Shown: in pieces, positions 45,209-53,874 of the stretch
Numbering within the stretch: position 1 is the first letter of the stretch
Layout: each line of letters opens with the position of its first letter
From: Tumebacillus algifaecis
GTDB taxonomy: Bacteria > Bacillota > Bacilli > Tumebacillales > Tumebacillaceae
Direction: 5' to 3'
Assembly: GCF_002243515.1 (NCBI RefSeq)
Contig: NZ_CP022657.1
Coordinates: forward strand, 154,001 to 218,000
Length of the DNA stretch: 64,000 nt
Position numbers and translations under genes: made by a program
Notes under the pieces: generated by a model
Database searches by the model: none
Told to the model about the DNA's origin: nothing
What the model saw: the letters and a program-made list of their open reading frames with translations, nothing else

Positions 45209-46174
45209 ATGAAGAAAAATTTTAGTTTCTTAGCGCTGTTTCTCTTCTTCGCCGTGTTCGCCGTCGCTTGCGGCAGCGATACGAACAACGCAACGTCTGG
45301 CACGGGCAAGACCGAGCAACCGGCCGCCGTGCAAGAATTGAAGATCAAACACAAATTGGGCGAGGCGACCGTTACGAAAAACCCGAAGAAAGTGGTCGTG
45401 TTCGACTTTGGCGCGCTCGACACGCTGGATAAGCTCGGCGTGGAAGTGGCTGGCGTTGCGCAAGGCAGCATCCCGCCCTATCTGAACAAGTACAAAGATG
45501 CTAAGTACGTAAACGTCGGTTCTCTGAAAGAGCCAGATTTTGAAAAAATCAGCTCGCTCAACCCCGACCTGATCCTGATCTCCGGTCGTCAACAAGAGGC
45601 GTATCCGGAACTACAAAAGCTTGCTCCGACCGTTTATGTCGGCGTGGATAACGCGCGCTTCATGGAATCGTTCAAAGAGAACATGAACACGATCGGCCAA
45701 ATTTTCGGCAAAGAAGCGGATGTTCAAAAAGAGATTGCCGAGATCGAGAAGAAAGTGAAAGTGATCAGCGACAAAGCGAAGTCGAGCGGCAAAAACGCTT
45801 TGGTCATCCTTGCGAACGAAGGTGCGATCAGTGCGTACGGTCCGGGCTCCAGATTTGGTCTGGTGCATGACGTGATGGGCATCACCGCTGTTGAGAAAAA
45901 CTTGGAAGTTTCGACGCACGGTCAAAGCATCACCTTTGAGTTTGTCGCTGAGAAGAACCCGGACTACCTGTTTGTTGTCGATCGCGGTGCAGTCGCAGGC
46001 AGCGACGGGAAAAGCACAGCGAGCGCGCTGGTGGAAAACGATTTGGTAAAGAAAACGAAAGCGTTCAAAAACGGCAAGATCGTCTATCTCGACCCGAATT
46101 ACTGGTACCTCTCCGGCGGCGGTCTGGTGTCCGTCTCCGAGATGATCAACCAAGTCTACGAAAAATTCGAATAG
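45209..46174 (+). CDS. yclQ: Siderophore-binding lipoprotein, YclQ-like
   Basis: 321 residues from ATG 45209 behind GAGGTGA. Lipoprotein signal ending at Cys21 (FAVFAVAC), then the SBP fold with NPKKVVVFDFGALDTLDKLG, KISSLNPDLILISGRQ, VTHxxG-like STHGQSITFEFV and PDYLFVVDRGA, which are YclQ-like features. It captures the ferric siderophore at the cell surface. Last gene of the operon; followed by a shared terminator. Confidence 0.88.
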   Translation: MKKNFSFLALFLFFAVFAVACGSDTNNATSGTGKTEQPAAVQELKIKHKLGEATVTKNPKKVVVFDFGALDTLDKLGVEVAGVAQGSIPPYLNKYKDAKYVNVGSLKEPDFEKISSLNPDLILISGRQQEAYPELQKLAPTVYVGVDNARFMESFKENMNTIGQIFGKEADVQKEIAEIEKKVKVISDKAKSSGKNALVILANEGAISAYGPGSRFGLVHDVMGITAVEKNLEVSTHGQSITFEFVAEKNPDYLFVVDRGAVAGSDGKSTASALVENDLVKKTKAFKNGKIVYLDPNYWYLSGGGLVSVSEMINQVYEKFE

Positions 46175-46180
46175 TCAAAG

Positions 46181-46220
46181 CACAGAAAAAGGCACTCGCT
46201 ACGGAGTGCCTTTTTCTGTG
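46181..46220. terminator. Bidirectional terminator shared by yclQ-like and cbiO genes
   Basis: A perfect 17-bp stem (CACAGAAAAAGGCACTC and complement) with a six-base loop; the A/T halves give T tracts both ways. The cbiO stop codon (46199-46201) falls in the loop, so the last cbiO codons form one stem arm. Confidence 0.88.
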
Positions 46221-47050
46221 TCTTGGCCTTGGAGCAGTCGTTTAAAGGATGAGACATCGCGCGGTGGCTCGATGTCGTGGCGGCGTGCCTCGGGCAGCGC
46301 CTGCCAAAGTTGGTACAGGATCGGTAGTTCCAATCCAAGGGCTGTGATCTGCTCTTCGTTTTGGAAGACCTCGGCGGGAGGTCCGGCCAGCACGCAACGG
46401 CCGTGATCCAAGACCAGCATCCAGTCCGCATAGGCGTAGGCCAGATTCATGTCGTGTGTGGCCATCACCGTCGTGACCCCTTGGGAATGCACGCGTTCCA
46501 GTTCTTCGAGCAACAGTTGTTCCGACCTACGATCCAGATAGGCGGTCGGTTCATCGAGCAGGAGCAGTTCCGGTTCCAGTGCGAGGACGCCGGCCAGCGC
46601 CACGCGCTTTTTCTGACCCAGACTTAATTGGTGCAGTGGCTGATCGGCCAACTCTGTCAATTTTAACTGGTTCAGGATGCTGGTGGTGCGCGCCTCGATC
46701 TGTGCTTCGGGAAGTTTCGCATTGCGCAGTCCATAAGAGATGTCTTCAAGCGGAGTGTTGAGGATCAATTGCTGTTCCGGATCTTGAAAGACGAGACCGA
46801 TGTTCTGACGCAGTTTTTGGAGTGCTTTGTGCTTGTAGGTCAGTGGCTCTCCTTTCCAACTGACAACGCCCGCATCGGGGCGGTTGATGCCGATCGCTTG
46901 CAGGAACAGGGTCGATTTGCCCGAACCGTTATGCCCGCAGAGCACCGTCTTTTTCCCTTGGGGAATGGAGAGTGTCAAGTTGTTCAGGGCGGGTTGCGAA
47001 GCGCCCGGATAGGAGTAGGTGAGCGACGTCACTTCGAAGATCGAGTTCAT
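46199..47050 (-). CDS. cbiO: Cobalt ECF transporter ATPase CbiO
   Basis: 283 residues from ATG 47050, which overlaps the cbiQ stop and is 6 bases after GGAGGT; an ATG at 47056 abuts the ribosome site. Walker A GHNGSGKST, Q-loop VFQDPEQQL, signature LSLGQKKRVALAG, Walker B LLLLDEPTAYLD, His-switch ATHDMNLA. Length and the C-terminal domain fit ECF ATPases. It powers cobalt uptake with CbiM, CbiN and CbiQ. Confidence 0.93.
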   Translation of the reverse strand: MNSIFEVTSLTYSYPGASQPALNNLTLSIPQGKKTVLCGHNGSGKSTLFLQAIGINRPDAGVVSWKGEPLTYKHKALQKLRQNIGLVFQDPEQQLILNTPLEDISYGLRNAKLPEAQIEARTTSILNQLKLTELADQPLHQLSLGQKKRVALAGVLALEPELLLLDEPTAYLDRRSEQLLLEELERVHSQGVTTVMATHDMNLAYAYADWMLVLDHGRCVLAGPPAEVFQNEEQITALGLELPILYQLWQALPEARRHDIEPPRDVSSFKRLLQGQDTEKGTP

Positions 47051-47832
47051 ATCCATACCTCCAAACAGATCAGGACCAGCAGGCCGAGCACACTTTCCAG
47101 TCGATAGCGGAACGGGACGGGCTTGGCTTGATACGGGGCCAAACTGATCTCATCGGCAAAGCCCCGTGATAACAGGCCGTGAGAAAGACCGCGGTATTGG
47201 TGCATCGTCTTGGCAAACAGATGCACGACCAGATGGGCCAAATCGTGCAGGGAGCGCGAGAAACCAACATATCCCCCTCGGGCCCGCTGCGCGACGTTGA
47301 TGTCATGTGCAGTGTCTGCCAACAAGAAGATAAAGCGGTACATGATCAGCATCAGCTCCAGGACGAGGGAGGGGACGCGCAGCCGTTTTAACACCTGTAG
47401 CAGTTCGGTGAACGGCGTGGTCAGGATCAGAAAAAACATGCAGGACAAGCAGGCTGCGATCCGCATAAACAGTTCTCCCGCGCGAAGGAGTCCGCTGTCT
47501 GTGATATAGAGTCCAGTATCAGCAAACAACGGGATGAACATCATCCCGTTGTGCTTGAGAAAGTCTGACTCCGACCCGATTTCCAACAGGAGGGCCGGGC
47601 TTCCTGCGACGAAGAACAGACAAGAGACAGCGAATAAGAGCAGAAAAGATCGGAAAGGGATACGGGCATAGCGCACGGTCCACACGATGATCCAGACGGC
47701 GATGAGCAGTTGGACGAGCGGGTGACTGGAGATGGCCAGCACAAACAGGGCGGCCGCAAAACCACATTTCCACAGCGGTGAAACGGAGCGAAATGCATTG
47801 CTGTAGGAAAGGGTGTCGATCAGCCGGATCAT
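47047..47832 (-). CDS. cbiQ: Cobalt ECF transporter transmembrane component CbiQ
   Basis: 261 residues from ATG 47832 ([19 protein letters not shown]), which overlaps cbiN by 4 bases. EcfT-family pattern: hydrophobic segments in the N-terminal half and two conserved Ala-Arg-Gly-type helices near the C-terminus, here AQRARGGYVGFSR and GLLSRGFADE, which couple to the ATPase. Confidence 0.92.
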   Translation of the reverse strand: MIRLIDTLSYSNAFRSVSPLWKCGFAAALFVLAISSHPLVQLLIAVWIIVWTVRYARIPFRSFLLLFAVSCLFFVAGSPALLLEIGSESDFLKHNGMMFIPLFADTGLYITDSGLLRAGELFMRIAACLSCMFFLILTTPFTELLQVLKRLRVPSLVLELMLIMYRFIFLLADTAHDINVAQRARGGYVGFSRSLHDLAHLVVHLFAKTMHQYRGLSHGLLSRGFADEISLAPYQAKPVPFRYRLESVLGLLVLICLEVWI

Positions 47833-48113
47833 TGTGTTTTTGCTTGGGTGGACTTCCCTTTTAACCGTCCAAATGTGTATCCGACCACTCCAGCGCCAAG
47901 AGCTGCTTGCAAGGCGAACAACATGCTTTCCGTCTCCGAAGGCAGTTCGGTCAGCGCGTTGAACCACGGCTCATAGGTTGGATCGATCTCGAGAATCGCT
48001 TCTTCGGCAGCTCCGTCCGCTCCGCCAAATTCGGCGTTGATCAACAACAGCGGAAGCAAGGCAAGGAGGATGACGGCGAGCAAGAGGAGGGCATTTTTCA
48101 TACCGATTTTCAT
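47829..48113 (-). CDS. cbiN: Cobalt ECF transporter accessory component CbiN
   Basis: 94 residues, two transmembrane segments ([17 protein letters not shown] and a C-terminal [14 protein letters not shown]) separated by an extracytoplasmic loop containing [13 protein letters not shown] and DPTYEPWFN, the CbiN signature. It helps metal loading of CbiM. ATGA overlap with cbiM. Confidence 0.92.
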   Translation of the reverse strand: MKIGMKNALLLLAVILLALLPLLLINAEFGGADGAAEEAILEIDPTYEPWFNALTELPSETESMLFALQAALGAGVVGYTFGRLKGKSTQAKTQ

Positions 48114-48877
48114 GAACGGATAGCTCCTTTCATTTTGCGATTGAGCAGGGACAGCTCTTCTGTGTTGTATTTTTGCAGCCAGTTCCAGACCAGTACGGTC
48201 AGCAAGCCTTCACTGATCGCCAGAGGAATTTGAGTGAGTGCAAAGATGCTACCGAACTTTGCAAAGGAAGCCAAGATCCCACCCGTTTCGGAAGGAAAAG
48301 CGAGCGACAATTGCAGCGACGTGACAACATAGGTGGAGAGGTCGGCAAACATCGCAGCTGCGAAGATGGCGATTTTTTGCTGACCGGTGGTGTTCATCAG
48401 CAGCTTGTACATGAAGTAACCGACAAACGGGCCAGCCACCGCCATCGAGAAGGCGTTGGCGCCAAGCGTGGTCAGACCTCCGTGCGCCAGAAGCAGAGCT
48501 TGGAAGAGCAGGACGATCGAACCGAGCACGCTCATCGGCAGTGGGCCGAACATGACGGTGCCGAGGCCAACTCCGGTCGGATGCGAGCTGCTGCCTGTAA
48601 CTGAGGGGAGTTTCAGCGCGGAGAGGACGAAGGTGAAGGCGCCGGCCATGCCGATCATCAGCTTCAATTCGGGGTTTTCTTTGGTGATCTTTACGAGGGC
48701 GCGCAGACCGAGCACAAAGAAGGGCAGGAACACAGCCCACCAGAAGAGGGACCAGCCTGGGGAGAGAAACCCTTCCATGATATGCATCGCATAGGCAGAT
48801 TCAGATGCGTTCAGATACAGATAAATCGTCAGGGCGAAGGTGAGTAGCAATGGTGCGATCTTGCGAACTTTCTTCAT
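48110..48877 (-). CDS. cbiM: Cobalt ECF transporter substrate-specificity component CbiM
   Basis: 255 residues from ATG 48877 behind AGGAGGT. An N-terminal signal sequence ends at ESAYA, directly before MHIMEGFL; in CbiM proteins the processed N-terminus with its His in position 2 is a metal ligand. [17 protein letters not shown] and [21 protein letters not shown] are further family motifs. The four-gene operon cbiMNQO imports cobalt for cobalamin and is preceded by a B12 riboswitch. Confidence 0.94.
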   Translation of the reverse strand: MKKVRKIAPLLLTFALTIYLYLNASESAYAMHIMEGFLSPGWSLFWWAVFLPFFVLGLRALVKITKENPELKLMIGMAGAFTFVLSALKLPSVTGSSSHPTGVGLGTVMFGPLPMSVLGSIVLLFQALLLAHGGLTTLGANAFSMAVAGPFVGYFMYKLLMNTTGQQKIAIFAAAMFADLSTYVVTSLQLSLAFPSETGGILASFAKFGSIFALTQIPLAISEGLLTVLVWNWLQKYNTEELSLLNRKMKGAIRS

Positions 48878-48906
48878 CGTGTGTACCTCCTGTTCATGTT
48901 TAGACA

Positions 48907-48938
48907 TAAAAAAACCAATCCATAAGCGATGGATTGGT
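48907..48938 (-). terminator. Riboswitch expression-platform terminator
   Basis: On the minus strand ACCAATCCAT pairs with ATGGATTGGT and is followed by a run of T, located between the riboswitch aptamer and cbiM. A second hairpin (ACAACAC/GTGTTGT, around 48960-48980) lies between and may be the antiterminator partner. Confidence 0.85.
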
Positions 48939-49029
48939 CTAATGTACGCACAAGCAAACGACAACACAGCGTGTTGTTGTTTGAACTTCTCGTACACCAC
49001 TCCTTTCCGCGAAGGATGATAGGTGTAAC

Positions 49030-49200
49030 AAACGAGGTAGGTCTCCTGGCTTGGGATCGTCATTCTCTTTCGCCTTCCCCGATCGAGGATCGAGTGGCCT
49101 GTGGAAAGAGAACTCCCCCTATACAGTGGCGGGACCGCTCGGGATTTGCACCCGATTCCCTGTTACCCCTTGCGTTGGCAAGGGCACCTGTTTGCTCACG
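49030..49200 (-). promoter_or_regulatory. Cobalamin riboswitch upstream of cbiMNQO
   Basis: Read on the minus strand the region contains the class hallmarks: GGTGCCCTTGCC near the start, GGGAATCGGGTGCAAATCCC, the B12 box GCCACTGT, and AAGCCAGGAGACCTACC at the end. With the downstream terminator it should reduce cobalt importer synthesis when cobalamin is plentiful. Confidence 0.95.
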
Positions 49201-49427
49201 ATATTTACTTTCCAGTCTACTATTCGGAATGCAGAGGAGAAATCCTGCCTGCTTCCCATTGATTCTGAATTTCTGGGCGCAGCAGATCTTGCTAGGTGTC
49301 GAGGGAGCGATCGCCAAGACTGTTGCGCGGGAGGTTGGGATCATGGAGCGAGTTCGCTTCCTAGCTGGTGTTGGCTGGCTCCTAGCCGAGCAGGTGGAAC
49401 GGGACGTTCGGCTCGCTGTCTGGGCAA
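49201..49427. other. Spacer between the riboswitch and the MBL gene
   Basis: Probably holds the minus-strand promoter of the riboswitch transcript; no gene supported. Confidence 0.35.
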
Positions 49428-50189
49428 TTAAAGATGCGGGAGTTCGCTTGCCAATTGTGCAAGGCGACGGTTGGCCTGATCGTTGAACAGGCCGCCGTGG
49501 TAGCAGATGACCGTTTCGATGTCGTAGCGGGTCAGCGTCTGCAGGGAGTGGATGGCGGTGTCCATGTCGAGCGTGTAATCAGGATGCGGGCCTTGCAGTT
49601 GACCGTCCACCACCATCAGCGCGTCGCCTGCGATCAACGTTTTGCTCGCCGCGTGGTACAGGCTGATATGTCCGGGCGTGTGACCTGGCGTGTCGAGGAT
49701 GGTGAGGCCGCCGCCGATGGGCAGTTGTTCGCCGTCTGTCACCGTTTTGTCAACGGGTGCTTTGGGAGGATGCTGCAACATGGAGAGGAACGCGTTGCGC
49801 CACTCGACAGGCACATCGGGTGGGAGCGACGCTTCCGCCTGAGCGATCGCCGCGGGCGTAAGTTTCAAGAGTTGTTGTTCGCCTTCGATGTACGGTTTTT
49901 CCACGGCGTTGGCGAGGACTTCGATCTTCTGCGGCGCCGCTTCGAGAATGGTCGGCAAACTGCCGATGTGATCGAGGTCTTGGTGGGTCAAAATGAGATG
50001 GCTGAGCTTCTCAAACGGCAGGCCAGCCTGTTCGACCGCGGCGCGCAAGAGCGGCAGTTGGCCGGGGTATCCAGCATCGATGAGCACCGCTGTGTGTTGA
50101 TCCCAGAGCAAAGTCGGAAAGATGGTTTCCACTCTTCCCATCATCGGTGCTGATATTTCGAGCATTTTCAAACCGCTGGTTGGCTGCAT
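49428..50189 (-). CDS. MBL-fold metallo-hydrolase
   Basis: 253 residues after GGAGGG. The first metal motif reads THQDLDHIGS, the H-x-D-x-D-H variant found in a well-populated Bacillales subfamily; other ligands are TPGHTPGHIS, LIAGDALM and CYHGG. Substrate unknown. Monocistronic and divergent from the LQ-VGN protein gene at 50318. Confidence 0.88.
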   Translation of the reverse strand: MQPTSGLKMLEISAPMMGRVETIFPTLLWDQHTAVLIDAGYPGQLPLLRAAVEQAGLPFEKLSHLILTHQDLDHIGSLPTILEAAPQKIEVLANAVEKPYIEGEQQLLKLTPAAIAQAEASLPPDVPVEWRNAFLSMLQHPPKAPVDKTVTDGEQLPIGGGLTILDTPGHTPGHISLYHAASKTLIAGDALMVVDGQLQGPHPDYTLDMDTAIHSLQTLTRYDIETVICYHGGLFNDQANRRLAQLASELPHL

Positions 50190-50317
50190 CTGAATCCCTC
50201 CATTTTTTGGTTCTCTTGTAGTTCGATGTGGAAAAATATGATTCCTGCTTGCATATATTTAAATATTACTATCTGTTAAAATGGAGATAAGTCGATGATG
50301 AAGATGGGAGTTGCGCT

Positions 50318-51436
50318 ATGAAAACCAGGGCCACTTCACAACGAACAAATGGGACGGGGCGGGCGGCCAGCAGGACGACTCCCGCTCCGTCTGCCAGAAG
50401 CACGTCACATCCGATTGTGCAAATGCAACAGCTCGTGGGCAATAAACGCACGTCACAGATGCTCTACAGTCTGGTACAGGCCAAGCAATCGAGGACGTCT
50501 CAGCCTGTTGCACAGCGGATGAAGATCGTCGAGAGCGGGGAAGAGGTTGGGTTGGACGATTCGCGCGTCTATGAGTTGACGGCCGCAGCGTGGCTTCAGG
50601 CGATCAATACCGGGCAAGTGCGCGCGTCCGAGTATGAGATCAACGTGTTGCGTCAGTTACATGAAGCGTCCCAACTCGATACGGACAGCGATTCCGACAT
50701 GGAGGAGGAACTGAATCCTGACCAGCGGGAACTGCTCGATCAGATGCGACCCGTTTTTGAGTCGCAGGTGAGAAAGCGCCAGGGAAAGAAACTGCCCGGG
50801 AAAAAGGTGCAGGGCGATTTGCTGGAGCACCATACGTCCGTCTTTTCGAATGATCTGGATGTTCAGGAGATGAATGCCAATTCCTACGCGATGAACATCC
50901 CTGGGATCGATCACTTGCAAGACAAGTCATCCCACCTGTTTGTGCAGGACAAAATGCATTTGTCCCAGCACACAGCGAAAATCGAAACGTACCGCGCCCA
51001 CTACAAAAACCGCGGCCAGATGGCAGAAAAGCTGGTCATCGCCATGGCGAAAAACGGCAAGCGGGGTACGAACATCCGCCAGTTGTTCCAAGATGCGATC
51101 GACAACGAATCGTGGGTGCACAAAGCGGCGCTGGAAAAGATTCTTGGGGTGATCAACGGGTACCGCGATGATGACGAGATCTCAGAGGTCAAGTACGATG
51201 ATGAATTGATCGAACTGGTCGCGAACAATATCGCCTTTACCGTCCCCTCTGACATTTGGGAAGCGATCTACGAACAGTACACACTTGGTCGTGTGTCGGC
51301 GAGCGAGATGAGTGCGTACATTCGTCTGGACATGAACACTGCCGAATTTGTTAAAGTGTTTGAACTTTTGAAGCATGTGGCCGCGCCGTGGTCGGAGAAA
51401 AGTACGAAGTGGGAAGATAAAGATTATAAGCCGTAA
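50318..51436 (+). CDS. LQ-VGN-type N-terminus protein of unknown function
   Basis: 372 residues after GGGAG. The first 30 residues are rich in Arg, Thr, Ser and Ala; residues 36-49 read MQQLVGNKRTSQML, the same kind of helix motif as in the two giant proteins. A stretch of DTDSDSDMEEE near residue 120 is strongly acidic. The central part has GDLLEHHTSVFSNDLDVQEM and GIDHLQDKSSHLFVQDKMHL, with several His that could form an active site, then an all-helical C-terminus. No family is recognised. It is next to a phage-tail-collar cassette. A nuclease- or toxin-like cargo is speculation. Confidence 0.7.
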   Translation: MKTRATSQRTNGTGRAASRTTPAPSARSTSHPIVQMQQLVGNKRTSQMLYSLVQAKQSRTSQPVAQRMKIVESGEEVGLDDSRVYELTAAAWLQAINTGQVRASEYEINVLRQLHEASQLDTDSDSDMEEELNPDQRELLDQMRPVFESQVRKRQGKKLPGKKVQGDLLEHHTSVFSNDLDVQEMNANSYAMNIPGIDHLQDKSSHLFVQDKMHLSQHTAKIETYRAHYKNRGQMAEKLVIAMAKNGKRGTNIRQLFQDAIDNESWVHKAALEKILGVINGYRDDDEISEVKYDDELIELVANNIAFTVPSDIWEAIYEQYTLGRVSASEMSAYIRLDMNTAEFVKVFELLKHVAAPWSEKSTKWEDKDYKP

Positions 51437-51438
51437 GC

Positions 51439-51475
51439 AAAACTCCGGTTCGCCAAGGAACCGGAGTTTTTTTAC
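51439..51475. terminator. Bidirectional terminator
   Basis: AAACTCCGGTTC pairs with GAACCGGAGTTT, with T tracts on both strands; it separates the LQ-VGN gene from the convergent tail-collar cassette. Confidence 0.9.
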
Positions 51476-51476
51476 G

Positions 51477-52013
51477 CTATCCGTGAGACGGAAATTCACC
51501 TTTCAAGCAGATGATGAAGTTTTGAGCGATAAACGGCTGCATGTTGTTGTGCTTTTGCGACCCGCCTGTGGGAGCAAGGGCGAGGGGAGACATTTGGACA
51601 TCGGGGGTCGAGTTGTACAATTTGGGTGGCGTGGGGGGGAAGCTACTCCCTGGAGCTTGTGACCAAATGTGTCCAGTTGGACTTTGGTCATTACCAGTCG
51701 CATTGATCGCTTGCGGAATATGAGTATGTGCAGGGATCTGTGTGAGGTCGAGCTTCGCCGTTGAATCTCCAACCGTCTCGCCCACTTTACGAGGGGTAAG
51801 CCCGGCACCAGCGCCTTGATGCATCGGAGCGTTGCCCATCAGATTAGGCAGTGCAAAGGTTGTTTTTCCATCTCCTCCATACTGCGTGCCAAGAATCGCA
51901 AAGAGCGCGGAATTTTGCGAGATCTGCATCAGTTGGCCGTTGCAGAATGCCCAGCCGCTCGGTGCAAATTTTCCTGGAAAAATTCGGATTTCTCCAATAT
52001 AAGCGTCAGCCAT
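51477..52013 (-). CDS. Phage tail collar / microcystin-dependent-protein family, third gene of cassette
   Basis: 178 residues. The start YIGEIRIFPGKFAPSGWAFC, the LMQISQNSALFAILGTQYGG block and GDGKTTFALPNL identify the tail-collar (MdpB-type) fold. The C-terminal half contains the typical AHTHIPQ and HNNMQPFIAQNFIICL. Such proteins in Bacillales come as a trio next to a GNAT gene. They resemble phage tail fibre tips, but there is no phage around them, and they may act in cell-surface or exported structures. AAAGGAGG precedes the ATG. Confidence 0.88.
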   Translation of the reverse strand: MADAYIGEIRIFPGKFAPSGWAFCNGQLMQISQNSALFAILGTQYGGDGKTTFALPNLMGNAPMHQGAGAGLTPRKVGETVGDSTAKLDLTQIPAHTHIPQAINATGNDQSPTGHIWSQAPGSSFPPTPPKLYNSTPDVQMSPLALAPTGGSQKHNNMQPFIAQNFIICLKGEFPSHG

Positions 52014-52030
52014 GTGATGTGCAGCCTCCT

Positions 52031-52531
52031 TTAGTTTTGACTCGGATAAATTCCGGCGATCGCGATCGCGAAATTTACGGTCAGATACGGTTGCATGTTC
52101 GAATGTGCCTGACTCAGGCCCGCAGTCGAAATGGCCTGTGCATTCATTGGAGTAAGCGTTGCGGCTGGACCGTACAAGCCGTTAAAACCAGCCCAGACGT
52201 TATTTAATGGGGAAGGTGAGTCACCTGGCTGCTGGGAGTATGCTTGTACGGTATGCGTGTGCTCCGGCATTTCGTTGCTGACCAGCGTGTGAGTTTCCTC
52301 ACCCTGCGCAGTGCCAAGTGGTAGCGATGCGCTGACATGCACCGGTACGCGACCGCGATAGTCGGGGAGTGCAAACGTTGTGACTCCGTCGCCGCCGTAT
52401 ACAGCCCCAAGCAGTGTGTAAAGGGCTTGGTAGCTTTTGATCTGTAGAATCTGGCCCTCACAAAACATCCAATTACGGGGTGCGTATCCATTTGCGAACA
52501 TACGAATTTCTCCCAAGAATGGTTCTGACAT
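52031..52531 (-). CDS. Phage tail collar / microcystin-dependent-protein family, second gene of cassette
   Basis: 166 residues. FLGEIRMFANGYAPRNWMFC, QILQIKSYQALYTLLGAVYG and GDGVTTFALPDYRGRVPVH are the family blocks; MPEHTHTVQA and HSNMQPYLTVNFAIAI close the domain. GAGGAGG precedes the ATG. Diverged from its two neighbours, so not a recent duplicate. Confidence 0.88.
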   Translation of the reverse strand: MSEPFLGEIRMFANGYAPRNWMFCEGQILQIKSYQALYTLLGAVYGGDGVTTFALPDYRGRVPVHVSASLPLGTAQGEETHTLVSNEMPEHTHTVQAYSQQPGDSPSPLNNVWAGFNGLYGPAATLTPMNAQAISTAGLSQAHSNMQPYLTVNFAIAIAGIYPSQN

Positions 52532-52567
52532 TTTGATTCCTCCTCATATGATGGTTGGAGTTGCCGG

Positions 52568-53071
52568 TTACGGTTGTGGCGGGAAGATCCCGTACAGCGA
52601 GATGATAAACGAGATTGCCGTGGATGGCATCATGTTGTCGTGCGGTTGATTGCCACCTTCAGCGGAAAGAACTTGATTGCTCATACTGACCGTAGTAGTG
52701 GCATCCGAATACAATTTTGTGGTTGCAGTCGTACCCCAAACTGCATTGATAGGAGAGGCATCCGTTCCTACTGTGGTCGATCCCATCGGAATGTGCGTAT
52801 GTTGTGGGAGGTTGCTTGCAAGCAGTGTCACCTTTTCAGATCCTGCAGCTTCCCCTAAGGGGTGTGTTGCACTTCGATGAATCGGGATTCTGCCTTGCAG
52901 GTTTGGTAAGCCGAAAGTGGTCCGGCCATCTCCACCATAGGTCGTTCCCAGCAGTGCAAAAAGCGCCTCATTTTCTGCAATGCTAAGCAGTTGACCATTA
53001 CAAAGTGCCCATCCTTGTGGTGCGAAGTTCCCTGCGAACATGCGGATTTCGCCCAAATACGATTCACTCAT
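52568..53071 (-). CDS. Phage tail collar / microcystin-dependent-protein family, first gene of cassette
   Basis: 167 residues. YLGEIRMFAGNFAPQGWALC, GTTYGGDGRTTFGLPNLQGR (family block), LPQHTHIPMG and HDNMMPSTAISFIISL match the family. AGAGGTGA lies upstream of ATG 53071. It follows the GNAT gene by 41 bases on the same strand, suggesting one operon of four genes. Confidence 0.88.
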   Translation of the reverse strand: MSESYLGEIRMFAGNFAPQGWALCNGQLLSIAENEALFALLGTTYGGDGRTTFGLPNLQGRIPIHRSATHPLGEAAGSEKVTLLASNLPQHTHIPMGSTTVGTDASPINAVWGTTATTKLYSDATTTVSMSNQVLSAEGGNQPHDNMMPSTAISFIISLYGIFPPQP

Positions 53072-53112
53072 TTGTTGTCACCTCTTGTGTAAAGTATCGG
53101 AAATGCCCGTCC

Positions 53113-53583
53113 TCATTTCGATTCGGGGCGCCATTCCATGAAGTTGTGCACACCATTGTTGCCAAGACTCGTAAATCCAAGTCGTGTATAGAGCCGATTG
53201 GCTGGATTGGTCAGGAGTACGCTAAGTCGAAGTGGAAGGTTGGCAAGTATGGCGCGGTCTTGTAACTCTTGAAGGAGTAATGTGCCGATCCCTTGATTGT
53301 GGTACTCAGGAAGTAATGAGAGGTCGATGAGCAAAAGCTCTTGTTCATTTTGCGAAAACAACAATCGCCCAACAAGTTCGTGCTGCGTTTGGATCAGCAA
53401 GTGTGTGGCGTGCGGGTGTTGAGCTGCATAGGATTGCTTTTGTGCCTTCCATTGCATCTGTAGAAATTGTTGCGCAGTTTCAGCATCCCATCCCCAGGCA
53501 TGGAGTTCCAACCTGCGAGTGCTGGCGTACAATTGAAACAAAAAGGGGTCATCCTCGGCACAAACTTGTCGTTTTTTTATCAT
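53113..53583 (-). CDS. GNAT-family N-acetyltransferase
   Basis: 156 residues. The acetyl-CoA loop is at LLPEYHNQGIGTLLLQEL (Q/RxxGxG/A motif), followed by LRLSVLLTNPANRLYTRLGF, typical of GNAT proteins. It heads the tail-collar cassette, an association seen repeatedly in Bacillales, so it may modify the collar proteins or their ligand (inference). Starts at ATG 53583 behind AGAGGT. Confidence 0.87.
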   Translation of the reverse strand: MIKKRQVCAEDDPFLFQLYASTRRLELHAWGWDAETAQQFLQMQWKAQKQSYAAQHPHATHLLIQTQHELVGRLLFSQNEQELLLIDLSLLPEYHNQGIGTLLLQELQDRAILANLPLRLSVLLTNPANRLYTRLGFTSLGNNGVHNFMEWRPESK

Positions 53584-53874
53584 AATACCTCTTACACTAT
53601 CAAAAAGTTTGAAATCGAATGTAATACCTTTGGTAATGCAGATCTTTATTATATCACATGCGTTTTGATTAGAGATGCGATAAGTTTGAACTATTTTTAT
53701 ATTTTGGTTATTGATCTAAATGCATTTACTGGGAGTAACAAAATCGATTATCATGGAGAGTGACAGTTGTTTGTAAGTTTAAGAGAGTAGTAGGGGGTGG
53801 TCAAGAACCGAGCCAAGCAAATTAATCTACAGGAGGCGAATCGAGATTCGCTCTTCTCGTAGGGAGGATTTTTC

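Noticed and set aside
51477-53583. Prophage remnant
   Set aside because: Only collar-type genes and a GNAT are present; no capsid, terminase, integrase or lysis genes nearby, and the cassette is a known chromosomal arrangement in Bacillales.
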